Below the pieces are notes generated by a model that saw nothing but the letters and a program-made list of their open reading frames with translations, searched no databases and was not told where the DNA came from. DNA of 64,000 bases, taken from contig NZ_NKHR01000003.1 in the NCBI RefSeq assembly GCF_014467285.1, forward strand, positions 282,338 through 346,337, written 5' to 3'. Positions 51,583-59,113 of the stretch are shown one piece after another (positions within the stretch are counted from its first letter, which is position 1; every line of letters begins with the position of its first letter). The DNA comes from Xenorhabdus sp014467285 (GTDB lineage Bacteria; Pseudomonadota; Gammaproteobacteria; Enterobacterales; Enterobacteriaceae). The translations under genes were made by a program, and so were the position numbers.

Positions 51583-52596
51583 TTACCCATTCAGCTCTTC
51601 CACCAACGTTGCCACCATCACCGCCTTAATGGTATGCATCCGGTTTTCAGCCTGATCAAACACAATACTGTGTTTTGATTCAAAGACTTCATTTGTCACT
51701 TCCAAACCATCATATAAACCAAATTCTTGTGCCAGTTGTTTACCAAGCGTTGTTTCTTCATCATGAAAGGCCGGAAGGCAATGCAGGAATTTTACTTCTG
51801 GGTTCCCCGTCATTTTTACAACGTCCATATTGACCTGATAAGGTTTCAATAATGCAATGCGCTCCTGCCAGACTGACTTTGGCTCACCCATTGAGACCCA
51901 AACATCGGTATACAGAAAATCAGCTTCTTTTACACCTTGTGTAATATCTTCTGTTAGAGTGATCTGACCACCAGTTTTCTCTGCGTGTTTTTGGCATGCT
52001 GCAACCAAATTGGTATCAGGCCAGCAGGCTTTAGGTGCAACTAAGCGGAGATCCATCCCCGTCAATGCCGCAGCTTCCAGCATGGTGTTACCCATGTTAT
52101 TGCGGGCATCGCCCAAATAAGCAAATTTGATTTCAGATAGCGGTTTTTGGCTGTGCTCCTGCATGGTCATTAAATCCGCCAGAAGTTGAGTCGGGTGGAA
52201 TTCATCCGTCAGGCCATTCCAAACCGGAACGCCTGCGTATTGCGCTAACGTTTCGACAATGTGCTGACCGTAACCGCGGTATTGGATGCCGTCATACAGG
52301 CGCCCAAGCACTCGTGCGGTGTCCTTGATGGATTCTTTGTGCCCGATCTGGCTGCCATTTGAGCCTAAATAGGTAACATTGGCACCTTGATCATAGGCTG
52401 CGACTTCAAATGCACAGCGTGTACGGGTGGAATCTTTTTCAAAAATAAGAGCAATGTTTTTTCCCTTGAGTAAAGGCGATTCCACCCCTGATTTTTTATT
52501 CGTTTTTAATTCATGAGCTAATGTTAAAAGAGTATTAACTTCTGTAGGGGTAATATCAAGAATTCTTAGGAACGAGCGTTGAAAAAATGGGTTCAT
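51583..52596 (-). CDS. argF: Ornithine carbamoyltransferase
   Basis: OTCase (337 aa) makes citrulline from ornithine and carbamoyl phosphate in arginine synthesis. The carbamoyl-phosphate site is FEKDSTRTRCAFEVAAYDQG. HPTQLLADLMTM, the ornithine-binding VSMGEP and the catalytic FLHCLPAFHD are intact. Orthologous to E. coli argI/argF; the neighbours rraB and yjgM match the E. coli argI locus. An ArgR box lies 28 bases upstream of the start. Confidence 0.96.
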   Translation of the reverse strand: MNPFFQRSFLRILDITPTEVNTLLTLAHELKTNKKSGVESPLLKGKNIALIFEKDSTRTRCAFEVAAYDQGANVTYLGSNGSQIGHKESIKDTARVLGRLYDGIQYRGYGQHIVETLAQYAGVPVWNGLTDEFHPTQLLADLMTMQEHSQKPLSEIKFAYLGDARNNMGNTMLEAAALTGMDLRLVAPKACWPDTNLVAACQKHAEKTGGQITLTEDITQGVKEADFLYTDVWVSMGEPKSVWQERIALLKPYQVNMDVVKMTGNPEVKFLHCLPAFHDEETTLGKQLAQEFGLYDGLEVTNEVFESKHSIVFDQAENRMHTIKAVMVATLVEELNG

Positions 52597-52623
52597 TATG
52601 CATTGTCTCCATCAGTGCAATAT

Positions 52624-52637
52624 TGAATTTATATTCA
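52624..52637 (-). promoter_or_regulatory. ArgR operator (ARG box) of argF
   Basis: TGAATTTATATTCA is a perfect match to the symmetric core of the ARG box (TGAATWWWWATTCA). ArgR with arginine should repress argF from here. A second box at the usual 3-base spacing is not clear. Confidence 0.88.
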
Positions 52638-52829
52638 CTATATCTCGATAAAAAATCCGATTGCAAGTTTCGTTTTTGGTGCTTGCGAGAGTGGCAGTAT
52701 TAAGACTGATTATGGATCAGTCGATTGCGGTTTGTACTTCTCTCGGAACAAAATTGGATAGATATATCCTTTGTAAAGAAAAGATGGGAGAATGCAAAAT
52801 ATGACAGCCAACTGACGGAGGGGATTGGC

Positions 52830-53255
52830 ATGGCAGACCCACATGCTTTAGAAGAACAGCGTGAAGAGACTCGTTTGATCATCGAAGAATTATTGGAAGA
52901 TGGCAGTGATCCTGAAGCGCTTTATATTATTGAACACCACTTTTCGGCAGAAAACTTCGATCAACTGGAGAAGGCTGCTCTGGAAGCATTTAAGCTAGGT
53001 TATGAAGTTACCGATGCAGAAGAGCTGGAAACAGAAGATCGTGTTATTTTGATGTGTTGCGATGTGATCAGCGAAAGTCGTCTGGAAGCCGAACTGATCG
53101 ACGCACAGGTTGAGCAACTGATGGATCTGGCTGAAAAAATAGGTGTAAATTACGACGGTTGGGGAACGTACTTTGAAGATCCCAACGCGCCGGATGATGA
53201 AGATGACGAAGGTGATCTCTTTCCCCCAGAGGAAGATGAACCCAGACTGCATTAA
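52830..53255 (+). CDS. rraB: Ribonuclease E inhibitor RraB
   Basis: RraB (141 aa) binds the C-terminal region of RNase E and modulates mRNA decay. The acidic protein begins MADPHALEEQREETRLIIEE and contains FKLGYEVTDAEELE, YDGWGTYFE and a strongly acidic tail with DDEDDEGD, as in E. coli RraB. The ATG at 52830 is preceded by GGAGGGG; the upstream in-frame extension to 52725 is not supported. Divergent from argF, as in E. coli. Confidence 0.95.
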   Translation: MADPHALEEQREETRLIIEELLEDGSDPEALYIIEHHFSAENFDQLEKAALEAFKLGYEVTDAEELETEDRVILMCCDVISESRLEAELIDAQVEQLMDLAEKIGVNYDGWGTYFEDPNAPDDEDDEGDLFPPEEDEPRLH

Positions 53256-53285
53256 GATTTTTTGAAGATAGCGTGACCGCCGAAT

Positions 53286-53306
53286 GCCCCACTTACTTAG
53301 TGGGGC
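53286..53306. terminator. Terminator between rraB and yjgM
   Basis: GCCCCACT / AGTGGGGC is a perfect 8-base-pair stem with a TACTT loop, between two convergent genes. It can serve both directions, though T runs are short. Confidence 0.75.
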
Positions 53307-53329
53307 TGATTTCTTGGGGGAGATAATCG

Positions 53330-53833
53330 TTATAGTGCCTTGAGCATCCTGACTTCACAGTCGCTGTGGCCTGTATTGCCAAGTGGCTCATCAAGATAGC
53401 TGAAACCCAGTTTTTCATATAAGGCAATGGCTGCTTTCAAATTCTCCGTCGTTTCCAGATAACAGCGTTTAAAACCTTGCTCTGTACCAAATTCGAGTGA
53501 TTGCTTCACGATTTGTTTAGCAACCCCTTTTCCCCGTAGTACCGATGAAAGGTACATTTTTTGTAATTCGCAGGTATCACTGTCGCCCCCGGCCAGCGGA
53601 GCAACACCACCGCCGCCAACGACTTCGCCATCCATTTCAACAACCCAGTAAGCGCTGCGCGGCTGATTGTAAACTTCGTACAGTGTATCCAGAATCGGAT
53701 CAGCAACGGCAAAACCTTTGTCTGCGGTTAAGCCATGTTCGGCGGATACCTCACGGATAACAGCGGCAATGCCTGTGTTGTCTTGTTGGGTGATGGGGCG
53801 AATAACGTAGTTGTGTGCGTTTTTTGTTGTCAT
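53330..53833 (-). CDS. yjgM: GNAT-family N-acetyltransferase YjgM
   Basis: This 167-aa acetyltransferase matches E. coli YjgM: VIREVSAEHGLTADKGF near the start, VGGGGVAPLAGG, the acetyl-CoA loop SSVLRGKGVAKQIVKQ and CYLETTENLKAAIALYEKLG. The acceptor is not known from sequence. The position after argF and rraB repeats the E. coli order and marks the far side of the conserved backbone before the accessory region starts. Confidence 0.9.
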   Translation of the reverse strand: MTTKNAHNYVIRPITQQDNTGIAAVIREVSAEHGLTADKGFAVADPILDTLYEVYNQPRSAYWVVEMDGEVVGGGGVAPLAGGDSDTCELQKMYLSSVLRGKGVAKQIVKQSLEFGTEQGFKRCYLETTENLKAAIALYEKLGFSYLDEPLGNTGHSDCEVRMLKAL

Positions 53834-54503
53834 TTTTTTATCTTTCTATTTTTATTGATAGGGAGGTAAATAATACATTATAAAATATATTGGTCTAGTT
53901 AATACTTAATCAAGTAACCTGCTTAAATACCGAATTTTATTTTCATGCCAATTGGCTTACATGATTTTTATTTAACCATAATGGCGTTATGAATTGGAAT
54001 CTTTATATGAAAACAGGAACATTAAATTTGGGGATGGACATCTCAGATACATTCCGGTTGTCCTGATTATGTGAATGCAGTAAATATAGAATTATCTTAG
54101 AAGAAAAAAACTTCATCTACGAGTTTTATTAGATACCCTCAAATAGAAGAAAATTACTATTTTTCATATAAAAACAAGGCATTAAGTTTTGGTAACATGC
54201 TAGATAATATTGATCTATTTGCTGGATAATGACGAATAATAATGACGAAGAGCCAGAATAATAATTATATTATGATAATAATATGAAATTGTTATCTAAT
54301 TTTAACTTCATTAAATTTTTTACTAGAATTGGCGCAAAACCCCTAAAGGGAGAGGATAAATAGTTAAGTAAACAAAAGATAAACAAAATATAAACAATAT
54401 AAATAATAAATAACGGTGAGTGAATGGAAATTGTTAGCATGACTCAAATAACTGAGATTCTTTATTTGTTGTCTTCGTAAAATAATTTTTAAGGAATTAA
54501 CAT
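53834..54503. other. AT-rich region before the glycine-rich genes
   Basis: About 670 bases of AT-rich DNA with no gene I can support. It probably contains the promoter of the glycine-rich cluster. TTTAAGGAATTAACATATG just before 54504 supplies the ribosome-binding site. Confidence 0.5.
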
Positions 54504-54866
54504 ATGAACAAAAAAAAATTGTTAATTATAACATCACTCTTCTCAGCAATATTGCCGATATCTATCTCTTATGCACAAAGCTCTCCAACCTCATTGTCAT
54601 TTCAGGGTAACGTGATCCTTTTAGCTAATGGAGCCAATGGAGCCAATGGAGCCAATGGAGCCAATGGAGCCAATGGAGCCAATGGAGCCAATGGAGCCAA
54701 TGGAACTAATGGAGCCAATGGAGCCAATGGGCGGTTTTTTGGTGGTAAAGGCGGCAAAGGCGGTAAAGGTGGAGAAGGCGGTAAAGGCGGAGAAGGCGGT
54801 AAAGGTGGAGAAGGTGGTAAAGGTGGAGAAGGCGGTAAAGGTGGAGAAGGAGGCAAGATAATATAA
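54504..54866 (+). CDS. Secreted glycine-rich repeat protein 1 (Gly-Ala-Asn triplets)
   Basis: This 120-aa protein has a Sec signal peptide (KLLIITSLFSAILPISISYA-QSS). After a short linker come 11 Gly-Ala-Asn type triplets (one is GTN), then RFFGG and about five GGKGGE units, ending GGKII. Gly recurs every third residue, as in collagen-like chains or the polyproline-II bundles of some antifreeze and adhesin proteins. There is no Cys and no anchor. It is the first of three such genes in a row. I know of no named family. Confidence 0.75.
   Translation: MNKKKLLIITSLFSAILPISISYAQSSPTSLSFQGNVILLANGANGANGANGANGANGANGANGANGTNGANGANGRFFGGKGGKGGKGGEGGKGGEGGKGGEGGKGGEGGKGGEGGKII
54630..54728 (+). repeat. 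11 x 9-bp tandem repeat within the glycine-rich gene
   Basis: The unit GGAGCCAAT occurs eight times, then GGAACTAAT once, then GGAGCCAAT twice more. The near-perfect identity at the DNA level suggests recent slippage or expansion. Because the unit is 9 bp, copy-number change alters protein length but not frame. Confidence 0.95.
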
Positions 54867-54903
54867 ATCAAAAATATTAACCAATAAATATAAGGAATAT
54901 CAA

Positions 54904-55425
54904 ATGATTATGATAAATAAGAAATTTAGCACTGCTCTTATTATTGCAATGTTTTCACTTCCTGTTTCAGCAAATCATTCAACGACACCCCTAGAAGTAG
55001 GGAAAGATGGCGGTTTGTTCGGAAATGGTGGGGATGGAACCAATGGAGACAGGGGCGGAAATGGAGGAGTGTTTGGAGGCAATGGAGGGAAAGGTGGAGA
55101 CGGTAAAACTGGACAAAATGGAGGCGATGGGGGCAAGGGAGGAGCGTTTGGAGGGAAAGGCGGTGATGGAGGGAAGGGCGGCGACGGTAAGGCTGGACAA
55201 AATGGAGGTAATGGAGGGAGAGGCGGAGATGGAGGTTCAATAGGAGGGAGCGGAGGGAAAGGCGGCGATGGAGGGAAAGGCGGCGACGGTAAGGCGGGAC
55301 AAAATGGAGGAAAAGGCGGTAACGGTGGTCACGGCGGGAATGCTGGTCACGGCGGTAACGGAGGGAACGGTGGTAATAGTGGAAACGGAGGGAATGGAGG
55401 GGATGGAAAATCAGGTAAAAAATAG
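54904..55425 (+). CDS. Secreted glycine-rich repeat protein 2 (173 aa)
   Basis: The signal peptide is STALIIAMFSLPVSA, cleaved before NHSTT. The mature chain is about half Gly with regular GGx/Gxx spacing. A ~14-residue motif GGKGGDGKxGQNGG is repeated three times (near residues 60, 90 and 130), with FGG/IGG breaks between them, and a His/Asn-rich part (GHGGNAGHGGNGGNGG) ends the protein. Some GGxGxD pieces recall RTX repeats, but the nine-residue period is missing. Its signal peptide is closely similar to that of protein 3, so the two are paralogues. Structural or surface-coating functions are possible; none is shown. Confidence 0.75.
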   Translation: MIMINKKFSTALIIAMFSLPVSANHSTTPLEVGKDGGLFGNGGDGTNGDRGGNGGVFGGNGGKGGDGKTGQNGGDGGKGGAFGGKGGDGGKGGDGKAGQNGGNGGRGGDGGSIGGSGGKGGDGGKGGDGKAGQNGGKGGNGGHGGNAGHGGNGGNGGNSGNGGNGGDGKSGKK

Positions 55426-55500
55426 TCATTTTCGTAGTGGATGATGGTTTTTTATAAAACCCATTAATTATTAGCTAGTTAAAATAAAGAGGTTTTTCCA

Positions 55501-55803
55501 ATGAAAAGTAAAAAACTCATAACAGCTTTATTAATTGCAATGTTTTCACTTTCTGTTTCTGCTGTAAGTTTTGCTGGAAACGGTGGTGCCGGTGGTGCTG
55601 GTGGTACTGCTGGCAATGGTGGAAGTGCTGGCATTGGTGGCCACGGTGGTCACGGCGGGAATGCTGGTCACGGCGGTAACGGAGGGAAAGGCGGAAACGA
55701 TAGCAACAGTGGAAACAACTCGTCAAAAGGTAATAACAATGGCAATAATAGTGGCAATAATAATGGAGTCGGCAATGGTGGAGGCAAAGGAGGAAAACAT
55801 TAA
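55501..55803 (+). CDS. Secreted glycine-rich repeat protein 3 (100 aa)
   Basis: The signal peptide (LITALLIAMFSLSVSAVSFA) is followed by GNGGAGGAGGTAGNGG, a block shared with protein 2 (GHGGNAGHGGNGGKGG) and then an Asn/Ser/Gly-rich low-complexity tail (NSGNNSSKGNNNGNNSG) ending GGKGGKH. It is the smallest and least regular of the three. A strong hairpin (55827-55855) follows, so the three genes probably form one transcription unit. Confidence 0.72.
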   Translation: MKSKKLITALLIAMFSLSVSAVSFAGNGGAGGAGGTAGNGGSAGIGGHGGHGGNAGHGGNGGKGGNDSNSGNNSSKGNNNGNNSGNNNGVGNGGGKGGKH

Positions 55804-55826
55804 ATTGAAGCTCAACGGAACGGTTG

Positions 55827-55855
55827 ACCCTGTTTCCTATTTTAGGAAACAGGGT
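55827..55855 (+). terminator. Terminator after the glycine-rich cluster
   Basis: ACCCTGTTTCCTA (55827-55839) and TAGGAAACAGGGT (55843-55855) make a perfect 13-base-pair stem with a 3-base loop. The T run after it is weak (TTCCC). Confidence 0.7.
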
Positions 55856-55863
55856 TCCCATAG

Positions 55864-56151
55864 CTTACCCGTAATGATTATTCGTCTAAAACTTTACTGA
55901 CTGAAGATGTCGCATTGGAATTGCAAATTCCCCGTGATCAGAAAAGCACTTTCGAACAGCAACTCATCAGGAAAAATCAGACCTGTATTACTGGGATGGA
56001 CGAGCAAATACTGACCTTGAGCACCGTGATCCGGCTGGCGATTCAGGCGGCGTCTAAAAAATGGACTATGCCGATCCAAGATTGGCGTCTTGCGATAAGC
56101 CGATTTATGATTGAAATACGGTGTCCGCTTAAACGGTCACATTCAACATGA
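55864..56151 (+). mobile_element. IS256-family transposase remnant
   Basis: The frame reads SKTLLTEDVALELQIPRDQK, then FEQQLIRKNQTCITGMDEQI, then jumps to LAIQAASKKWTMPIQDWRLA and SRFMIEI. These are the N-terminal-middle and extreme C-terminal parts of an IS256-type transposase, so the whole DDE core between them (roughly 250 residues) has been deleted. No intact terminal repeats are evident. It cannot transpose itself. Confidence 0.82.
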
Positions 56152-56851
56152 AATGGCGATTACACAAAATTTTAAACAAGGTCGATTAACTCCTCATATT
56201 GCTAAATATGCCAAATATTAATTTATCTATTTCCATTTAGGGCTGATATCATCACAATATTTGAATGACTGGCTGGCATTTATATATTCAATGCAAATAT
56301 CCCATTCATTATCCCGCTCTTTTTTATTAAACAAAAAGACAGAAAATAAAAAATTTCCTTTCTAAACACCGCTTTTTTTGTGATCGCGTTCATGAAATGA
56401 CAATGATCATGATTTTGTCAAAACCGTTATCTGTTTTTTTATTTTTATCTCATCATGTTACGGAAAAAACATTTTTTATGGGTAAATATTAAGCAGTTAG
56501 GTGAACTAATCATATACACTACCTCAGGATATTATCCTCCAACGGCAATCATTTTAACTTTTTACGCTGTTATTGCCGGATGCCGTTTTTTATTTCACTT
56601 AATTTAGTTTGGTCTTTACTCATTCATTATTTATTATTTCCCCCATTTTATTCGTTACGAATCAGCCGATATATCCGGACAACAAAGTCCCTTCAAATTA
56701 TCGCAAAACAACGTATTGCGTCCTTAATTAACCAATTTGTCGGAGACAATGTGAGTTAAATTTAAATCTTGTGCCCGAATGTTATGGCCTGCATTGCTGT
56801 CAGGCGGGATAGCCTATTTCATAACATTCCATCATCTCAGGGAGACAGACT
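56152..56851. other. Intergenic leader of the T6SS vgrG cassette
   Basis: About 700 bases, mostly AT-rich, without a gene. Near 56541-56593 a hairpin system (AACGGCA / TGCCGTT and CGGCAAT / ATTGCCG) with a T run looks like a terminator. Closer to vgrG, GAATGTTATG (56777-56786) and CATAACATTC (56820-56829) form a perfect 10-base-pair stem with a 33-base loop, ending ~20 bases before the vgrG start, and could be a leader structure. Confidence 0.55.
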
Positions 56852-59098
56852 ATGTCAGTGAAAAAGCATCTCACCAAATTGAAGCAAGGAAAAGCGCTGT
56901 TGGAACAAGGACAGCAAGTTACGCAGAGGGCAAAACAGGCCAAAGGCCTGTTGACAGGCGCGGGTGGTAACACTGCTGCTGGTGCCGGTAGCATGATCAG
57001 TGGTATGGGGGGAGGCTTTGCCGGGCGTTCAGGCAAGGCAGCCGGTGGCCTCGGTGCCGGTAGCATGGTCAGCGGTATGGGGGGAGGCTTTGTCGGCGGG
57101 CCGGGGCAAAAAGCCGGGCTGGCTGTCCGGGCCGCCTCTGGTGACTCAATGGCAGGCAAGCTGTTACAGCAAATCGGTCAGACATTGGGGATAGGTGGCG
57201 GCGCTGATCCCAGTGGCCTGTTGTTCACCCTGACAGCCGGCGGATTGCCGGCACAGACCTTTGTTGTCACCGACTTCAGCCTGAGCGAACACTTCTCGCG
57301 CCCCTTTGCGCTGGAAGTGGGGCTGGCGAGCGCCGACGCCGCCATTGGCTTCCCACTGGTGCTTGACCGCACGGCGACACTGACCATTTTACAGAACGGT
57401 ATCGAGCAGCGCAGCGTCACCGGCATTGTCACCCGCTTTGAGCAGGGCAACACCGGACTGCACCAAACCACCTACCGGATGAGTATCCGGCCGGATCTGT
57501 GGCGCACGACCTTACGGCAGAACTCACGCATCTTCCAGCAACTCAATATCGCCGGCATCATCACCAAAATCCTCAAGGAGCACAGCATCCGCGACGTGGT
57601 GTTCAACCTGCGCCACCCGCACCCGGAGCGCGAATTCTGCGTGCAGTATCAGGAAAGCGACTTCGATTTCCTGCAACGGCTGACGGCGGAAGAGGGCATT
57701 TTCTACTTCTTCGAATGCAGTAACGGGCGCAACACGCTGGTGTTCGCCGACGACTGCGGTTCAGTGCCGCCGGGCATCCGCCTGCCCTATCAGCCGGGGG
57801 AAGGCAGTACACTGGGCGAACCGGCGGTCAGCAGCCTGACCAGCAGTGCGCAGGTGCGCCCGGCTCAGGTACAGCTTAAAGATTACACCTTCAAGAACCC
57901 GGCCTGGCCGGCAGAATTTCAGCAGCAGATGCGGGACGAAAATCTGCAACAATTGTACTACGAGCACTACGACTATCCGGGCCGCTTTAAGGACGAGGCG
58001 CATGGCAAGGATTTTACCCGCTACCGGCTGGAGGCGCTGCGCAGCGACGCCGTGACCGGACAGGGCAGCGGCAATGCCATCGCCCTGCAACCGGGTAAAC
58101 TGTTCATTCTTGATAACCATCCGCGGGAAGACCTGAATCAGTCATGGCAGACCGTTTCCTCCACCCACAGCGGCAACCAGCCGCAGGCACTGGAAACCGC
58201 CAGCTCAGGCTCCGGCACGGCGCTGAACAGCCACTTCACCTTCATCCGCCAGAACCAGAACTGGCGTCCGGCGCCGTTGCCGAAACCGGTGATTGATGGC
58301 CCGCAGATTGCCAAAGTGGTCGGCCCGGCGGGGGAAGAGATTTTCTGTGATCAGTACGGGCGCGTGCGTCTGCAATTCCCGTGGGACAGATACGGTAAAA
58401 GCGATGACCAAAGCTCCTGCTGGATCCGGGTCAGCCAGCCGTGGGCGGGTCAGGGCTGGGGCATGCTGGCCATCCCGCGTATCGGACAGGAAGTGGTGGT
58501 GGACTTCCTGCATGGCGACCCCGACCAGCCGATAGTGACCGGGCGTACCTACCATGCCAGCAATATTCCACCGGGTGCCTTGCCGGGCAGCAAAACCCAG
58601 ATGGCGTTCCGCTCCAAAACCCACAAGGGGCAAGGGTATAACGAACTGCTGTTTGAGGATGCCAAGGGCAGTGAACGGCTGGCACTGCACGCGCAGAAAG
58701 ACATGCACACCAAGGTGCTCAACAACCGCGATACCCATGTACTGGCAAACCACAGCGAAACCGTGGAGAAAAACCAGACCATTAAGGTGAATGCACACAA
58801 AAACGAGATGGTGAAATTCACCAGCACGGAAACCATCGGCATGCTCTACACACTGACCGTCGGGGCCAGCATGAATACCACCGTTACCGCGAGCCAGACC
58901 GAACAGGTTGGCCTCCATAAATCTGTCACTGTCGGTAATACCTTGTCTATCCGTGCCGGTGATGTCATTGAGCTGAAATGCGGAGAAAGTGTTCTGCGTA
59001 TGGACAAGGCCGGCCGTATCACCATTAAGGGCAGTGAGTTCAAATTTGAGGCCAGTGGCCCGGTACAAATCACCGGTAAAGACATCGACCTGAACTAA
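56852..59098 (+). CDS. vgrG: T6SS spike protein VgrG with N-terminal Gly-rich extension
   Basis: VgrG (748 aa) forms the trimeric spike of the T6SS. The gp27-like part begins near residue 120 (LFTLTAGGLPAQTFVVTDFS) and includes EFCVQYQESDFDFLQRLTAE. The gp5-like OB domain has GEEIFCDQYGRVRLQFPWDR and WAGQGWGMLAIPRIGQEVVV. The beta-helix region has LHAQKDMHTKVLNN and VEKNQTIKVN, and the chain ends GKDIDLN without an added effector domain. The first ~117 residues are extra: a Lys/Gln-rich helix, then two copies of GAGSM(I/V)SGMGGGF, 24 residues apart. GGGAGACAG precedes the ATG. The gene is GC-rich compared with its surroundings. Confidence 0.93.
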   Translation: MSVKKHLTKLKQGKALLEQGQQVTQRAKQAKGLLTGAGGNTAAGAGSMISGMGGGFAGRSGKAAGGLGAGSMVSGMGGGFVGGPGQKAGLAVRAASGDSMAGKLLQQIGQTLGIGGGADPSGLLFTLTAGGLPAQTFVVTDFSLSEHFSRPFALEVGLASADAAIGFPLVLDRTATLTILQNGIEQRSVTGIVTRFEQGNTGLHQTTYRMSIRPDLWRTTLRQNSRIFQQLNIAGIITKILKEHSIRDVVFNLRHPHPEREFCVQYQESDFDFLQRLTAEEGIFYFFECSNGRNTLVFADDCGSVPPGIRLPYQPGEGSTLGEPAVSSLTSSAQVRPAQVQLKDYTFKNPAWPAEFQQQMRDENLQQLYYEHYDYPGRFKDEAHGKDFTRYRLEALRSDAVTGQGSGNAIALQPGKLFILDNHPREDLNQSWQTVSSTHSGNQPQALETASSGSGTALNSHFTFIRQNQNWRPAPLPKPVIDGPQIAKVVGPAGEEIFCDQYGRVRLQFPWDRYGKSDDQSSCWIRVSQPWAGQGWGMLAIPRIGQEVVVDFLHGDPDQPIVTGRTYHASNIPPGALPGSKTQMAFRSKTHKGQGYNELLFEDAKGSERLALHAQKDMHTKVLNNRDTHVLANHSETVEKNQTIKVNAHKNEMVKFTSTETIGMLYTLTVGASMNTTVTASQTEQVGLHKSVTVGNTLSIRAGDVIELKCGESVLRMDKAGRITIKGSEFKFEASGPVQITGKDIDLN

Positions 59099-59113
59099 AA
59101 AGGACAGACTGAG

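Noticed and set aside
54630..54728. CRISPR array
   Set aside because: The 9-bp units are contiguous with no spacers and are in frame within a coding gene. No other direct-repeat/spacer pattern was seen in the window.
54904..55425. RTX calcium-binding repeats in glycine-rich protein 2
   Set aside because: Some GGxGxD pieces occur, but the regular nonapeptide GGxGxDxUx is absent and the protein has an N-terminal Sec signal, unlike RTX proteins.
54602..55429. Pro-rich and Ile/Ser-rich minus-strand frames over the glycine-rich genes
   Set aside because: They are mirror translations of GGN repeats without signal peptides or ribosome-binding sites.
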